Origin: Sphingobacteriales bacterium
Lineage (GTDB): Bacteria > Bacteroidota > Bacteroidia > Chitinophagales > Chitinophagaceae
Length of the DNA stretch: 6,339 bases
Assembly: GCA_024640385.1 (NCBI GenBank)
Contig: JAHEFC010000233.1
Coordinates: forward strand, 1-6,339
Direction: 5' to 3'
A program made the position numbers and the translations under genes. Numbering within the stretch: the first letter of the stretch is position 1; each line of letters starts with the position of its first letter. Below, one piece after another: positions 1-6,339 of the stretch. The notes under the pieces are model-generated. The model saw only the letters and a program-made list of their open reading frames with translations. It had not been told where the DNA came from and made no database searches.

Positions 1-1764
1 GAAGTCGCCTACAATATTATTACGTTGCAGTGATTCGTAGCGGCTCACAATGTTTACCTCGCGATTGGCCACCATTTCTTCCACCACCTTACGGAACATC
101 AGGTTGATCCTGGGTTCCACCCGGAAACCGAGTTTGAACTCGATACGGATCACTTCATTGGGGATGATGGTTTGTACTTCGTATTCGCAGGTATAGGGAT
201 CATCAAGCGTGTCAACATGGACGAACCAGTAGATATCAGCCCGCTTTGGTTTACGGTTCAATATGGAGTGAATGATCTTATGTTCGATCTCTTTGGGGTT
301 GTTGGCGCTGGTCAGATAGATCAGATGCGTTGCATACTTGTTGATGGTAGTATCGTTGCTCAGTTCCTGCAGCATGGGCAGGTAATGATCCAGCCGAACA
401 AATTCCACATAACGGTTCTTGATCTTCCTCGATTTATACCATACATACATCACCAGGAAGAATAGGGAAGCCACGATCATGGTGATATAACCGCCATGGG
501 TGAATTTCTGTAAAAGGGCACTCAGGAAAGTAATTTCGATGATGATATAGGTGGTAAGAAATAACCAGATGAAAGCAGATTTGATCCGGTGCAGCACCAG
601 AAAGTTGGCAAACAGCATGGTGGTGGCGATCATGGTGATAATGATGGCCAGTCCGTATGCTGCTTCCATACGCGAAGACTCACGGAAATAAAGCACCACC
701 GATACACAGCCCGCAAACATCATGGTATTGACAAAGGGGATGAACAGCTGGCCCCTTTCTTCCGAAGGATAAACGATTCTCAGCCTAGGCCAAAGATTCA
801 GGCGCATAGCCTCACTGATCAGCGTAAACGAACCAGAGATCATGGCCTGGCTGGCAATGATGGCGGCGGAAGTAGCTATTATCACGCCGAAGATCACGAA
901 CCAGCCAGGCATCAGGTCGAAAAATGCGTTGATATTCATCTGGTTCCTCAGCTCTTCCGTGATATGCATCCCTTTCCGGTTCGCTAACAGGTAAGCGCCC
1001 TGGCCCAGGTAGTTCAGAATCAGCGACAGTTTTACAAATCCCCAGGTCATCCTGATATTGCCCCGGCCGCAATGACCAAGGTCACTATACAGTGCCTCTG
1101 CGCCAGTGGTACAAAGGAAAATGGCGCCCAGCAGCCATAAGGCATTTGGATAGGTGACCAGCAGGTTAATCCCATAGTAGGGATTGAAAGACTTGACGAT
1201 GGAAAGGTCATCGCTAAGGTGGATGATGCCCAGGATCGCCAGCATACTGAACCAAAGCAGCATAATGGGACCAAATAGTTTGCCGATCGAAGCTGTACCG
1301 AACTGTTGCAGAAAGAAGAAGGCCAGCAGGATGCCCAATACGATATATACAATGGTATCTGTGGCAATATTATGCAGGGCGGGAATATTTTTTAAACCCT
1401 CAACAGCAGAAGTGATGGAGATAGGGGGAGTGATTATGCCATCGGCCAAAAGGGAGGCCCCCCCGATCATGGCGGGCACCACCAGCCATTTTTTTCTTCG
1501 CCGCACAAGGGCATACAGTGCAAAGGTTCCTCCTTCCCCACGGTTATCGGCCCTCAGGATCAGTATTACATATTTGATCGTGGTCTGTAATGTGATGGTC
1601 CAGATAATACAGGAGAGACTACCTATGATCAGGTTCTCAGTAACAATATTGTCCTTGATAATGGCATTGAAAACGTAGAGGGGAGATGTACCGATGTCTC
1701 CGTATATAATGCCGAGGGCCACAAACAGACCAGCCGCCGTTACCCGGTTCAGATTTTTACCCAC
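1..1764 (-). CDS. kup: Kup-family potassium uptake transporter, C-terminus cut by window edge
   Basis: Inner-membrane K+ transporter of the KUP/HAK/KT family, generally a K+/H+ symporter. Reading the minus strand from 1764 gives 588 uninterrupted codons to the edge. Family landmarks appear in order: GIIYGDIGTSPLYVF (about residues 18-32) in the first membrane helix, NRGEGGTFALYAL (74-86), LLADGIITPPISITSAVEGL (105-124), TGAEALYSDLGHCGR (220-234) and NYLGQGAYLL (251-260). About twelve hydrophobic segments run to residue 442, then a soluble cytoplasmic domain begins. Complete Kup proteins are roughly 620-660 residues, so only a short tail is probably missing. The start is taken as GTG at 1764-1762: an in-frame TAA lies four codons upstream, and the next in-frame ATG is about 100 codons in, past the first conserved motif. 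Divergent from the 1943 gene. Family assignment is very secure; ion specificity comes from family knowledge. Confidence 0.96.
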   Translation of the reverse strand, partial: MGKNLNRVTAAGLFVALGIIYGDIGTSPLYVFNAIIKDNIVTENLIIGSLSCIIWTITLQTTIKYVILILRADNRGEGGTFALYALVRRRKKWLVVPAMIGGASLLADGIITPPISITSAVEGLKNIPALHNIATDTIVYIVLGILLAFFFLQQFGTASIGKLFGPIMLLWFSMLAILGIIHLSDDLSIVKSFNPYYGINLLVTYPNALWLLGAIFLCTTGAEALYSDLGHCGRGNIRMTWGFVKLSLILNYLGQGAYLLANRKGMHITEELRNQMNINAFFDLMPGWFVIFGVIIATSAAIIASQAMISGSFTLISEAMRLNLWPRLRIVYPSEERGQLFIPFVNTMMFAGCVSVVLYFRESSRMEAAYGLAIIITMIATTMLFANFLVLHRIKSAFIWLFLTTYIIIEITFLSALLQKFTHGGYITMIVASLFFLVMYVWYKSRKIKNRYVEFVRLDHYLPMLQELSNDTTINKYATHLIYLTSANNPKEIEHKIIHSILNRKPKRADIYWFVHVDTLDDPYTCEYEVQTIIPNEVIRIEFKLGFRVEPRINLMFRKVVEEMVANREVNIVSRYESLQRNNIVGDF

Positions 1765-1816
1765 CTTGATGTATTAAATAGCAGTTTTGCAGTAAAATTA
1801 TAGCCCAATGGCATAT

Positions 1817-1847
1817 CTAAGGTAATTTATTGTTACAGATTGCAAAA
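1817..1847 (-). promoter_or_regulatory. Candidate Bacteroidota housekeeping promoter for kup
   Basis: Read on the minus strand, TTTTG (plus positions 1847-1843) is followed after 18 bases by TACCTTAG (1824-1817). The Bacteroidota primary sigma factor recognises roughly TTTG, about 19 bases, then TAnnTTTG. This site matches the upstream box fully and the downstream box at five of six defined positions, with near-ideal spacing. Transcription would begin near 1810, giving a leader of about 45 bases before the kup GTG. Visual match only; the region is AT-rich, so chance matches are possible. Confidence 0.45.
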
Positions 1848-1870
1848 TTCCGGGCAGAATTCTGAAAAAA

Positions 1871-1895
1871 CAGTTAACCCTTTTGCAGCTAACCT
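1871..1895. repeat. Short direct repeat pair in the divergent promoter region
   Basis: CAGTTAACCC (1871-1880) and CAGCTAACCT (1886-1895) agree at eight of ten positions and start 15 bases apart. The same stretch also contains an imperfect inverted pairing of AACAGTTA with TAACCTGTT. Such arrangements can be binding sites for a regulator, but no regulator gene is in view and the repeats are short enough to be chance. Confidence 0.3.
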
Positions 1896-1942
1896 GTTAA
1901 TTAAGCGGAATTTGGCACACATATAGTACATTTAATTCTCTA

Positions 1943-3490
1943 ATGAAGAAATTCATGAATCTCACACAACGCCTGCTGGTTGTACTCATTTTGCTTTTTT
2001 TGGCAACTCCCTCAACTGCCCAGAGGATTTTCTATACGGAGATGGAAAAAGATGATTATCGCCAGATGAATTTCGAGATCATCGGCAAGGTGGGTGGTAA
2101 CATCAACGTCTACAAGAGCTTCAGGAATAAAAACGATATTTCTGTATACGACAATGAAATGAAACTTAAGACTAAGATCAAACTTGAGTTTATGCCGGAC
2201 AAGGTGCTGAATGTGGATTTTGTCATCTACCCTGATTATTACTGGATGGTATACCAGCACCAGAGAAAAAATGTAGTGTACTGCACTGCAGCCAAATTGA
2301 ACGGCGAGGGTAAGCTAATGCAGGAGCCCTATGATCTTGACACTTCCTGGGTGCCAGGTTATAGCGACAACCGGATCTATTCAGTTGTGGCCAGCGATGA
2401 TGAGAAGCAGATCATGGTTTTCAAGATCAACAAGAAGAATGAGAAGAAATTCACATTCACCCTGATGAGGATGAATTCAGACATGAAAATGGTTGAAAAA
2501 GATATACTTAGCCTTGATGTGCAGGATGTGGAAGGTGTCTTTACCGAATTTGTAATGGATAATGACGGTGTTTTTGTTTTCGGACGATGCGGACGCACAG
2601 GCAACAGGGAATATATCAACAAGCTGGATGTGATGGCCAAGCGACCGAATGAAGACCAGTTCGTTACACTGAATGTTCCGCTGACAGATAAAACACTGGA
2701 CGAAGTGAAGATCAAGCCGGATAATATCAATAAGAAATTCATATTGAATTCATTCTATTACAAGCAGAAACGGGGTAATATCGATGGTATTTATAACCTG
2801 GTCTGGGATAAGCAACAAAACAGGATCTCAGCCAACAGCAGTTTTCCATTCAACGATACCCTCAGGCTGGACGCGAAATCGGAAAGCATACCCATCAAAC
2901 AGGCATTCAACGATTATTTTATTAAACACGTGATACCCAAGCGGGATGGTGGATTTGCCGTACTTGCAGAATTGTATTATACAACCTCCAGGAATTCTGG
3001 CTGGAACAGGTGGGACTATCTCTATGGTTATAATTATTATAACCCCATGGACTACCAGTATTATTCCCCATACAGTTCACTGAATAACTGGCGCTGGACT
3101 GATCCATGGAACAGGTATGGTGTGAATTCCACCAGGCATTATGCAGAGAATATTGTTGTTCTGTCATTTGATCAGAATGCCAATTTGCAGTGGAGCAATG
3201 TGGTAAGAAAAAGCCAGTTCGACGACAATACTGATATGTTCCTCTCATACCAGATATTCTACACCACTACAGAGGTGAAATTCCTTTTCAATTCGCTGGA
3301 ACGCAGGGAGCTGATGTTGAGTTCGGTGGGGATCACACCAGATGGCCAGATGAAAAGAGACCCGACAATGAAAAGCCTTGACAGGAATTATGAGTTCATG
3401 CCGCGGTATGGAAAACAGGTTGGAGCCAGGTCAATAGTTTTGCCATGCATGTATAAGAACTATATTTGTTTTGCAAAACTTGACTTTTAA
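1943..3490 (+). CDS. Exported protein of unknown function with a Tyr/Trp/Asn-rich segment
   Basis: A 515-residue protein that I cannot assign to a characterised family. Residues 1-26 form a clear signal peptide: basic start MKKF, hydrophobic core around 11-21, likely cleavage after STA before Gln27. It therefore acts in the periplasm or at the outer surface. There is no lipobox cysteine and no further membrane helix. The mature part is rich in short alternating hydrophobic stretches with phrases such as IVVLSFDQNANLQWSNVV (404-421), suggesting repeated beta strands, perhaps a beta-propeller (inference). Residues 345-392 hold about twelve Tyr and five Trp plus many Asn, a compositionally odd insert. 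The first ATG is chosen because it supplies the basic residues of the signal peptide; the alternative is ATG 1955. Likely co-transcribed with the membrane protein at 3500. Confidence 0.88.
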   Translation: MKKFMNLTQRLLVVLILLFLATPSTAQRIFYTEMEKDDYRQMNFEIIGKVGGNINVYKSFRNKNDISVYDNEMKLKTKIKLEFMPDKVLNVDFVIYPDYYWMVYQHQRKNVVYCTAAKLNGEGKLMQEPYDLDTSWVPGYSDNRIYSVVASDDEKQIMVFKINKKNEKKFTFTLMRMNSDMKMVEKDILSLDVQDVEGVFTEFVMDNDGVFVFGRCGRTGNREYINKLDVMAKRPNEDQFVTLNVPLTDKTLDEVKIKPDNINKKFILNSFYYKQKRGNIDGIYNLVWDKQQNRISANSSFPFNDTLRLDAKSESIPIKQAFNDYFIKHVIPKRDGGFAVLAELYYTTSRNSGWNRWDYLYGYNYYNPMDYQYYSPYSSLNNWRWTDPWNRYGVNSTRHYAENIVVLSFDQNANLQWSNVVRKSQFDDNTDMFLSYQIFYTTTEVKFLFNSLERRELMLSSVGITPDGQMKRDPTMKSLDRNYEFMPRYGKQVGARSIVLPCMYKNYICFAKLDF

Positions 3491-3499
3491 TTCAACCAG

Positions 3500-4492
3500 G
3501 TGCCAGGAATATTCAGAACCAGTAACCCATTCAGCATTATCGTACTGTTCTTCTATGGCATTATTCTCAGGTATGCATCTTTTGCCCATCCGGCTGTTCC
3601 CATTGCCCAATCCACTGACGGGTTTCTGTACCATGCCTTGTTAAGGTCGCTTGCCAACATGAGCAATGGTTCAGGTATTATCTACCCGGTATTGGGCTAT
3701 ATCCTGGTATTCACGCAGGCCCTGATGCTCAATGTTTTTTTTCATCGGCATAAATTAGTGGCAAGGCCTAACTATCTCCCGGCATTGTGTTATATCCTGG
3801 TCACCGCATTATTCCCGGAATGGTGGCAGCTGTCGTCCACCCTCATCATCAACAGTTTTTTGATCTGGGGCTGGAATAATATGACGGCCCTGCATAAGAA
3901 TCCCAAAGCCAAACAGATATTGTTCAATACGGGGATCATCATTGGGATAAGTTCATTTTTTTACTTCCCGGCCATTGGATTTATCATCCTGCTATTTGCT
4001 TCGATAGTGATCATGAGGCCGGTTAGTTTGCCGGAATGGCTGATCGGCATTCTGGGGGTCACCATACCTTATTATTTTCTTTTTGCCTGGACCTATCTCA
4101 GGGGGAACTGGGCCACCAGTAAATTCATTCCCGCTGTCGGGTTCAGCTATCCCCAGTTTCAGCAAACGATCTGGGCTTGGGGTGGGCTGCTTTTACTCAT
4201 GATACCTTTTCTTATCTCCGGTTTTTATATACAGAACCATATCCTGCGGATGCTGATCCAGGTAAGAAAGGGTTGGAGTTTATTGCTGGTTTACCTTCTC
4301 TCGGCCCTTTTGATACCATTTATTAATGGTAGCGCCAGTTTTGAATACTGGGTACTTTCGGCGGTACCTTTTGCCGCTTTCCACGCCAATGTTTTCTATT
4401 ATCCCCAGAAACGATTGGTTCCAGGAGTATTGCATATCGTGATGGTTGTATTTATCCTGATGTTGAACTATTTCGTTCTTAAATCAGCCTGA
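3500..4492 (+). CDS. Polytopic membrane protein, DUF6427-like
   Basis: A 330-residue integral inner-membrane protein with about nine or ten hydrophobic helices, near residues 11-25, 60-80, 92-106, 112-127, 142-172 (probably two), 180-199, 226-243, 259-275, 282-300 and 308-326. The opening FRTSNPFSIIVLFFYGI and overall layout resemble Bacteroidota proteins grouped as DUF6427, whose function is unknown. That match is from memory and is moderate. The start is GTG at 3500: the frame is closed by the TAA of the upstream gene only four codons earlier, and the next in-frame ATG would remove the first helix. It begins 9 bases after the exported-protein gene, so the two are probably one operon and may act in the same envelope process. 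No catalytic motif was recognised. Confidence 0.85.
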   Translation: MPGIFRTSNPFSIIVLFFYGIILRYASFAHPAVPIAQSTDGFLYHALLRSLANMSNGSGIIYPVLGYILVFTQALMLNVFFHRHKLVARPNYLPALCYILVTALFPEWWQLSSTLIINSFLIWGWNNMTALHKNPKAKQILFNTGIIIGISSFFYFPAIGFIILLFASIVIMRPVSLPEWLIGILGVTIPYYFLFAWTYLRGNWATSKFIPAVGFSYPQFQQTIWAWGGLLLLMIPFLISGFYIQNHILRMLIQVRKGWSLLLVYLLSALLIPFINGSASFEYWVLSAVPFAAFHANVFYYPQKRLVPGVLHIVMVVFILMLNYFVLKSA

Positions 4493-4518
4493 TGGCGAGG
4501 TGGCTGCCAAAGAAGCCT

Positions 4519-4526
4519 TAACTTTG
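4519..4526 (+). promoter_or_regulatory. Candidate -7 box for purQ
   Basis: TAACTTTG matches the Bacteroidota TAnnTTTG box exactly and ends 19 bases before the purQ ATG, which would give a leader of roughly 12-15 bases. No good TTG element stands at the expected distance upstream (around 4496-4500), so the promoter is incomplete by consensus. It lies in the 53-base gap after the membrane protein gene and suggests purQ can be transcribed independently of the upstream pair. Confidence 0.42.
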
Positions 4527-4545
4527 TCCCTCTTAATTTCCGATC

Positions 4546-5229
4546 ATGAAATTTGGTGTAGTTGTATTCCCCGGCTCCAATTGCGACCGTGATATCATGG
4601 ATGCGGTCAGGTACGACCTTAACCTGGAAGTGATCCAGCTCTGGCATAAAGACAAGGATCTCAGCATGTTCAGTGAGGACGATTGTATTGTACTGCCGGG
4701 TGGTTTTTCCTATGGTGACTACCTCCGTTGCGGAGCCATAGCTCGTTTCAGCCCCATGATGCAATCTGTGGTGTCGTTCGCCGGCAAAGGGGGGAAAGTA
4801 CTTGGTATCTGCAACGGGTTCCAGATCCTGTGTGAGTCGGGTCTTTTACCCGGAGTTCTACTCAGGAATGCGAACCAGCAATTTGTTTGTAAGAACGTGT
4901 TTATCAGGGGGAACGACGGGAAAGCGCTGAAGATCCCGATTGCGCATGGAGAGGGCCGGTTCTACGGAAATGAGCAACTGCTTGATTCCCTGGAAGAGAA
5001 CGGACAGGTGATCTATCGTTACTGTAATGAGGAAGGTGAATTGACTGAGGACTCAAATCCTAATGGTTCTCTGCGTAGTATAGCCGGTATCAGGAATGCC
5101 GCAGGCAATGTATTTGGAATGATGCCCCACCCGGAAAGGGCAACTTCTGACATATTGGGCAATACAGACGGACTGGCAGTTTTTAACCAACTGTTCAGGC
5201 TTGAAACAAGCAGGCAGATGAGTTTTTAA
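4546..5229 (+). CDS. purQ: Phosphoribosylformylglycinamidine synthase, glutaminase subunit PurQ
   Basis: A class I glutamine amidotransferase that hydrolyses glutamine and hands ammonia to PurL, converting FGAR to FGAM in the fourth step of purine synthesis in the cytoplasm. At 227 residues it has the usual length for the separate PurQ of the PurS-PurQ-PurL complex, rather than the C-terminal part of a large fused PurL. Visible motifs are VVVFPGSNCDRD (5-16), LPGGFSYGDYLRCGAIAR (50-67), the nucleophile elbow LGICNGFQ with Cys89, PIAHGEGRFY (131-140), and MMPHPERA with catalytic His195 and Glu197. The whole triad is intact. The ATG at 4546 is the natural start because the conserved strand begins immediately. 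Neither purS nor purL is nearby: the flanking genes encode an unknown membrane protein and redox proteins, so the complex must be assembled from dispersed genes. Confidence 0.97.
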   Translation: MKFGVVVFPGSNCDRDIMDAVRYDLNLEVIQLWHKDKDLSMFSEDDCIVLPGGFSYGDYLRCGAIARFSPMMQSVVSFAGKGGKVLGICNGFQILCESGLLPGVLLRNANQQFVCKNVFIRGNDGKALKIPIAHGEGRFYGNEQLLDSLEENGQVIYRYCNEEGELTEDSNPNGSLRSIAGIRNAAGNVFGMMPHPERATSDILGNTDGLAVFNQLFRLETSRQMSF

Positions 5230-5236
5230 TATTTCC

Positions 5237-5271
5237 TTGTGAGAATAAGTAAGCATTAAATCCAATCTTTG
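5237..5271 (+). promoter_or_regulatory. Weak candidate promoter for the DsbD-alpha/DsbD operon
   Basis: AATCTTTG (5264-5271) matches TAnnTTTG at five of six defined positions, and a TTG at 5237-5239 lies 24 bases upstream, somewhat further than the usual 19 or so. Transcription would begin near 5278, a dozen bases before the ATG at 5292. The 62-base gap after purQ contains no recognisable terminator hairpin, so read-through from purQ is equally possible. Confidence 0.28.
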
Positions 5272-5291
5272 TATCAATAAGCAGATCCCGG

Positions 5292-5750
5292 ATGAAACAT
5301 CTTTTCCTTTTATTCTTTACAGTAATTTCAGCTGCTGCCTTAGCGCAGTCAGGTTCCGCTAAACAGGTTACCTGGACTTCTACGGCCAAAAAGCTTTCAG
5401 AAGGCGTATATGAAGTGAAACTGACCGCAGATATAAAAGGTGATTATCATATGTATGCACAGGCGGCCGGCATTGAGGGTCCGGTTCCTACCGCTTTCAA
5501 ATTCACTCCAAACCCGCTTGTTACCCTGAACGGTAAAGTCAGAGAAGTTGGCAAGATGGTCAAGAAATATGAATCCGCCTGGGAAGGCAATGTCAACTAT
5601 TATGAAAAGAAGGTCGAGTTTGTTCAGCAGGTAAAACTGAAAGGCAAGGTGAAAACCAGTCTGGCTGGCAAAGTGGAATTCATGGTTTGCAACGAATCAC
5701 AATGCCTTCCACCATCAGAAGTGGATTTCAAGGTAGCTGTGGGCGGATGA
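5292..5750 (+). CDS. Free-standing secreted DsbD N-terminal (alpha) domain protein
   Basis: A 152-residue periplasmic protein made of a signal peptide (residues 1-18, cleavage after ALA before Gln19) and a single immunoglobulin-like domain of the DsbD-alpha type. In DsbD this domain accepts electrons from the membrane core and passes them to periplasmic thiol proteins. Evidence: the opening VTWTSTAKKLSEGVYEVKL, the central YEGNVNYYEKK-like strand region (93-107), and near the C-terminus CNESQCLPPSEVDFKV (133-148), where Cys133 and Cys138 are followed by LPP. E. coli DsbD-alpha also carries its cysteine pair near the end of the domain, with one more residue between the cysteines. No membrane segment follows, so it must work with a partner, most likely the DsbD-type protein 16 bases downstream. 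The domain call is strong; the exact electron partner is inferred. Confidence 0.85.
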   Translation: MKHLFLLFFTVISAAALAQSGSAKQVTWTSTAKKLSEGVYEVKLTADIKGDYHMYAQAAGIEGPVPTAFKFTPNPLVTLNGKVREVGKMVKKYESAWEGNVNYYEKKVEFVQQVKLKGKVKTSLAGKVEFMVCNESQCLPPSEVDFKVAVGG

Positions 5751-5766
5751 TCGACAGCTAACGATT

Positions 5767-6339
5767 ATGTATAAACGAATACTTTTATTCTTTCTTTATT
5801 CCTTTTTATTCATTGCTGCGTATCCACAGGACAGTACTGCATTTTCATGGAGCGTCAAAAGTGAGAGATTATCTGCGGGTGAGTATCGCCTCACGTTCAC
5901 AACCCCTGTCAACAACAACTGGCAATTATATGCCCCGGGGCAGGATATTTCCGGTATCCCTTCCGCTGCACTTATTTTTAAAGATTCATCGATAACCATA
6001 ACCAGCCCGCTGACAGGGTCAGGCGGAAGCAAGACCGTCAACAGTGCCTTATTTGATAACCAGGCATTCAAAATTTATGAAGGCAATGCAAACTGGACGG
6101 CCACGATCAGGATCCCCGGCGAGGTTCCATCATCACTATTGGGCGCCATACAATACACTTATGGGAAGGGAGATGAATTCTATCCTTCAGAGTCGAAAGA
6201 TTTCGAGGTGGAAATGGAAGGAGGCGTAGTGGTCAATAACCGTATCAGGCTTGAAACCATCGATCTCTCAAGTCCAGTTCAGCAATGTGGTATTGAAAAA
6301 GAAGAAAAGAAAGGAAGCCTCTGGAAGATTTTCCTGTTG
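5767..6339 (+). CDS. DsbD-type thiol:disulfide interchange protein, N-terminal part only
   Basis: The first 191 residues of a protein that continues past the window. Residues 1-20 or so are a signal peptide (MYKRILLFFLYSF..., probable cleavage near AAYPQ). Residues 26-150 form a second DsbD-alpha-like domain that aligns along its length with the preceding protein (FSWSVKSERLSAGEYRLTF against VTWTSTAKKLSEGVYEVKL). Where the neighbour has CNESQCLPP, this copy reads TYGKGDEFYPS (131-141), so both redox cysteines are gone. The only cysteine is Cys174 in the linker. The last residues, KKGSLWKIFLL, look like the entry to the first membrane helix of the CcdA/DsbD core. A C-terminal thioredoxin domain would be expected beyond the edge but cannot be seen. 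Start ATG 5767 supplies the signal peptide. Same operon as the 5292 gene. Confidence 0.8.
   Translation, partial: MYKRILLFFLYSFLFIAAYPQDSTAFSWSVKSERLSAGEYRLTFTTPVNNNWQLYAPGQDISGIPSAALIFKDSSITITSPLTGSGGSKTVNSALFDNQAFKIYEGNANWTATIRIPGEVPSSLLGAIQYTYGKGDEFYPSESKDFEVEMEGGVVVNNRIRLETIDLSSPVQQCGIEKEEKKGSLWKIFLL

Larger units (their letters stand above)
1765..1942. other. Divergent intergenic region between kup and the 1943 gene
   Basis: A 178-base AT-rich gap between two divergent start codons, so it should hold promoters for both directions. On the minus strand there is a well-spaced Bacteroidota-type promoter (listed separately). On the plus strand only poor matches are seen: GGAATTTG at 1907-1914, with a TTTG at 1882-1885 lying 21 bases upstream, and TACATTTA at 1927-1934. 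Neither is convincing. A pair of short direct repeats lies at 1871-1895. No open reading frame, tRNA-like fold or terminator hairpin was recognised here. Confidence 0.7.

Noticed and set aside
172..987. Plus-strand open frames at 172-465 and 589-987
   Set aside because: Both are antisense to the kup coding sequence; the histidine-rich product of the second is an artefact of reading membrane-helix codons backwards.
1184..1678. A 164-codon open frame on the plus strand opposite kup
   Set aside because: It lies wholly antisense to the secure Kup reading frame, whose family motifs run through this stretch, and its translation has no recognisable domain.
1927..1934. TACATTTA as a promoter box for the 1943 gene
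   Set aside because: The nearest TTTG is only 12 bases upstream, far short of the usual spacing, and the transcript would start almost at the ATG.
2012..3248. Minus-strand frames of 82-121 codons inside the exported-protein gene
   Set aside because: They are shadows of a 515-residue frame with a clear signal peptide and consistent composition.
5230..5291. Possible terminator after purQ
   Set aside because: No stem followed by a T-run was found in the 62-base gap.
5796..6229. Short frames on both strands overlapping the DsbD-type gene start
   Set aside because: The frame from 5767 is open to the edge, has a signal peptide and aligns with the neighbouring DsbD-alpha protein, so the others are shadows.
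1..6339. Defence system, mobile element or CRISPR
   Set aside because: No transposase, integrase, nuclease, toxin-antitoxin or regularly spaced repeats were seen on either strand; base use looks even across the window.

Overview
The window looks like ordinary chromosomal DNA from a member of the Bacteroidota, probably the Chitinophagaceae or a near relative. This is inferred from three things. Start regions are AT-rich without Shine-Dalgarno sequences, there are matches to the Bacteroidota promoter consensus (TTG / TAnnTTTG), and the protein families are typical of the phylum: a secreted protein with an aromatic-rich stretch, a DUF6427-like membrane protein, and small secreted DsbD-alpha proteins. 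No tRNA, rRNA, insertion sequence, integrase or CRISPR array is visible. Genes fill almost the whole window and no gene-free stretch exceeds 300 bases.

Layout: (1) Positions 1-1764, minus strand, hold 588 residues of a Kup-type potassium transporter. Its C-terminus runs off the left edge and it starts at a GTG. (2) A 178-base divergent intergenic region (1765-1942) carries a good candidate promoter for kup and a pair of short direct repeats. (3) On the plus strand, 1943-3490 encodes a 515-residue exported protein of unknown function. It is followed 9 bases later, in the same reading frame, by a 330-residue polytopic membrane protein (3500-4492, GTG start). (4) purQ (4546-5229) encodes the glutaminase subunit of FGAM synthase and is preceded by a perfect TAnnTTTG box. 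No other purine gene is in view. (5) A two-gene redox unit follows. A free-standing secreted DsbD-alpha-like domain (5292-5750) keeps its cysteine pair. Sixteen bases later comes the start of a larger DsbD-type membrane protein (5767 to the right edge), whose own N-terminal alpha domain has lost both cysteines.

How the genes relate: the window is a mosaic of short transcription units rather than one pathway, covering potassium uptake, a cell-envelope pair of unknown role, purine synthesis, and periplasmic thiol reduction. The point of most interest is the DsbD pair. The redox-active alpha domain appears to have been split off as a separate secreted protein, while the domain still fused to the membrane protein seems to be a non-catalytic copy.
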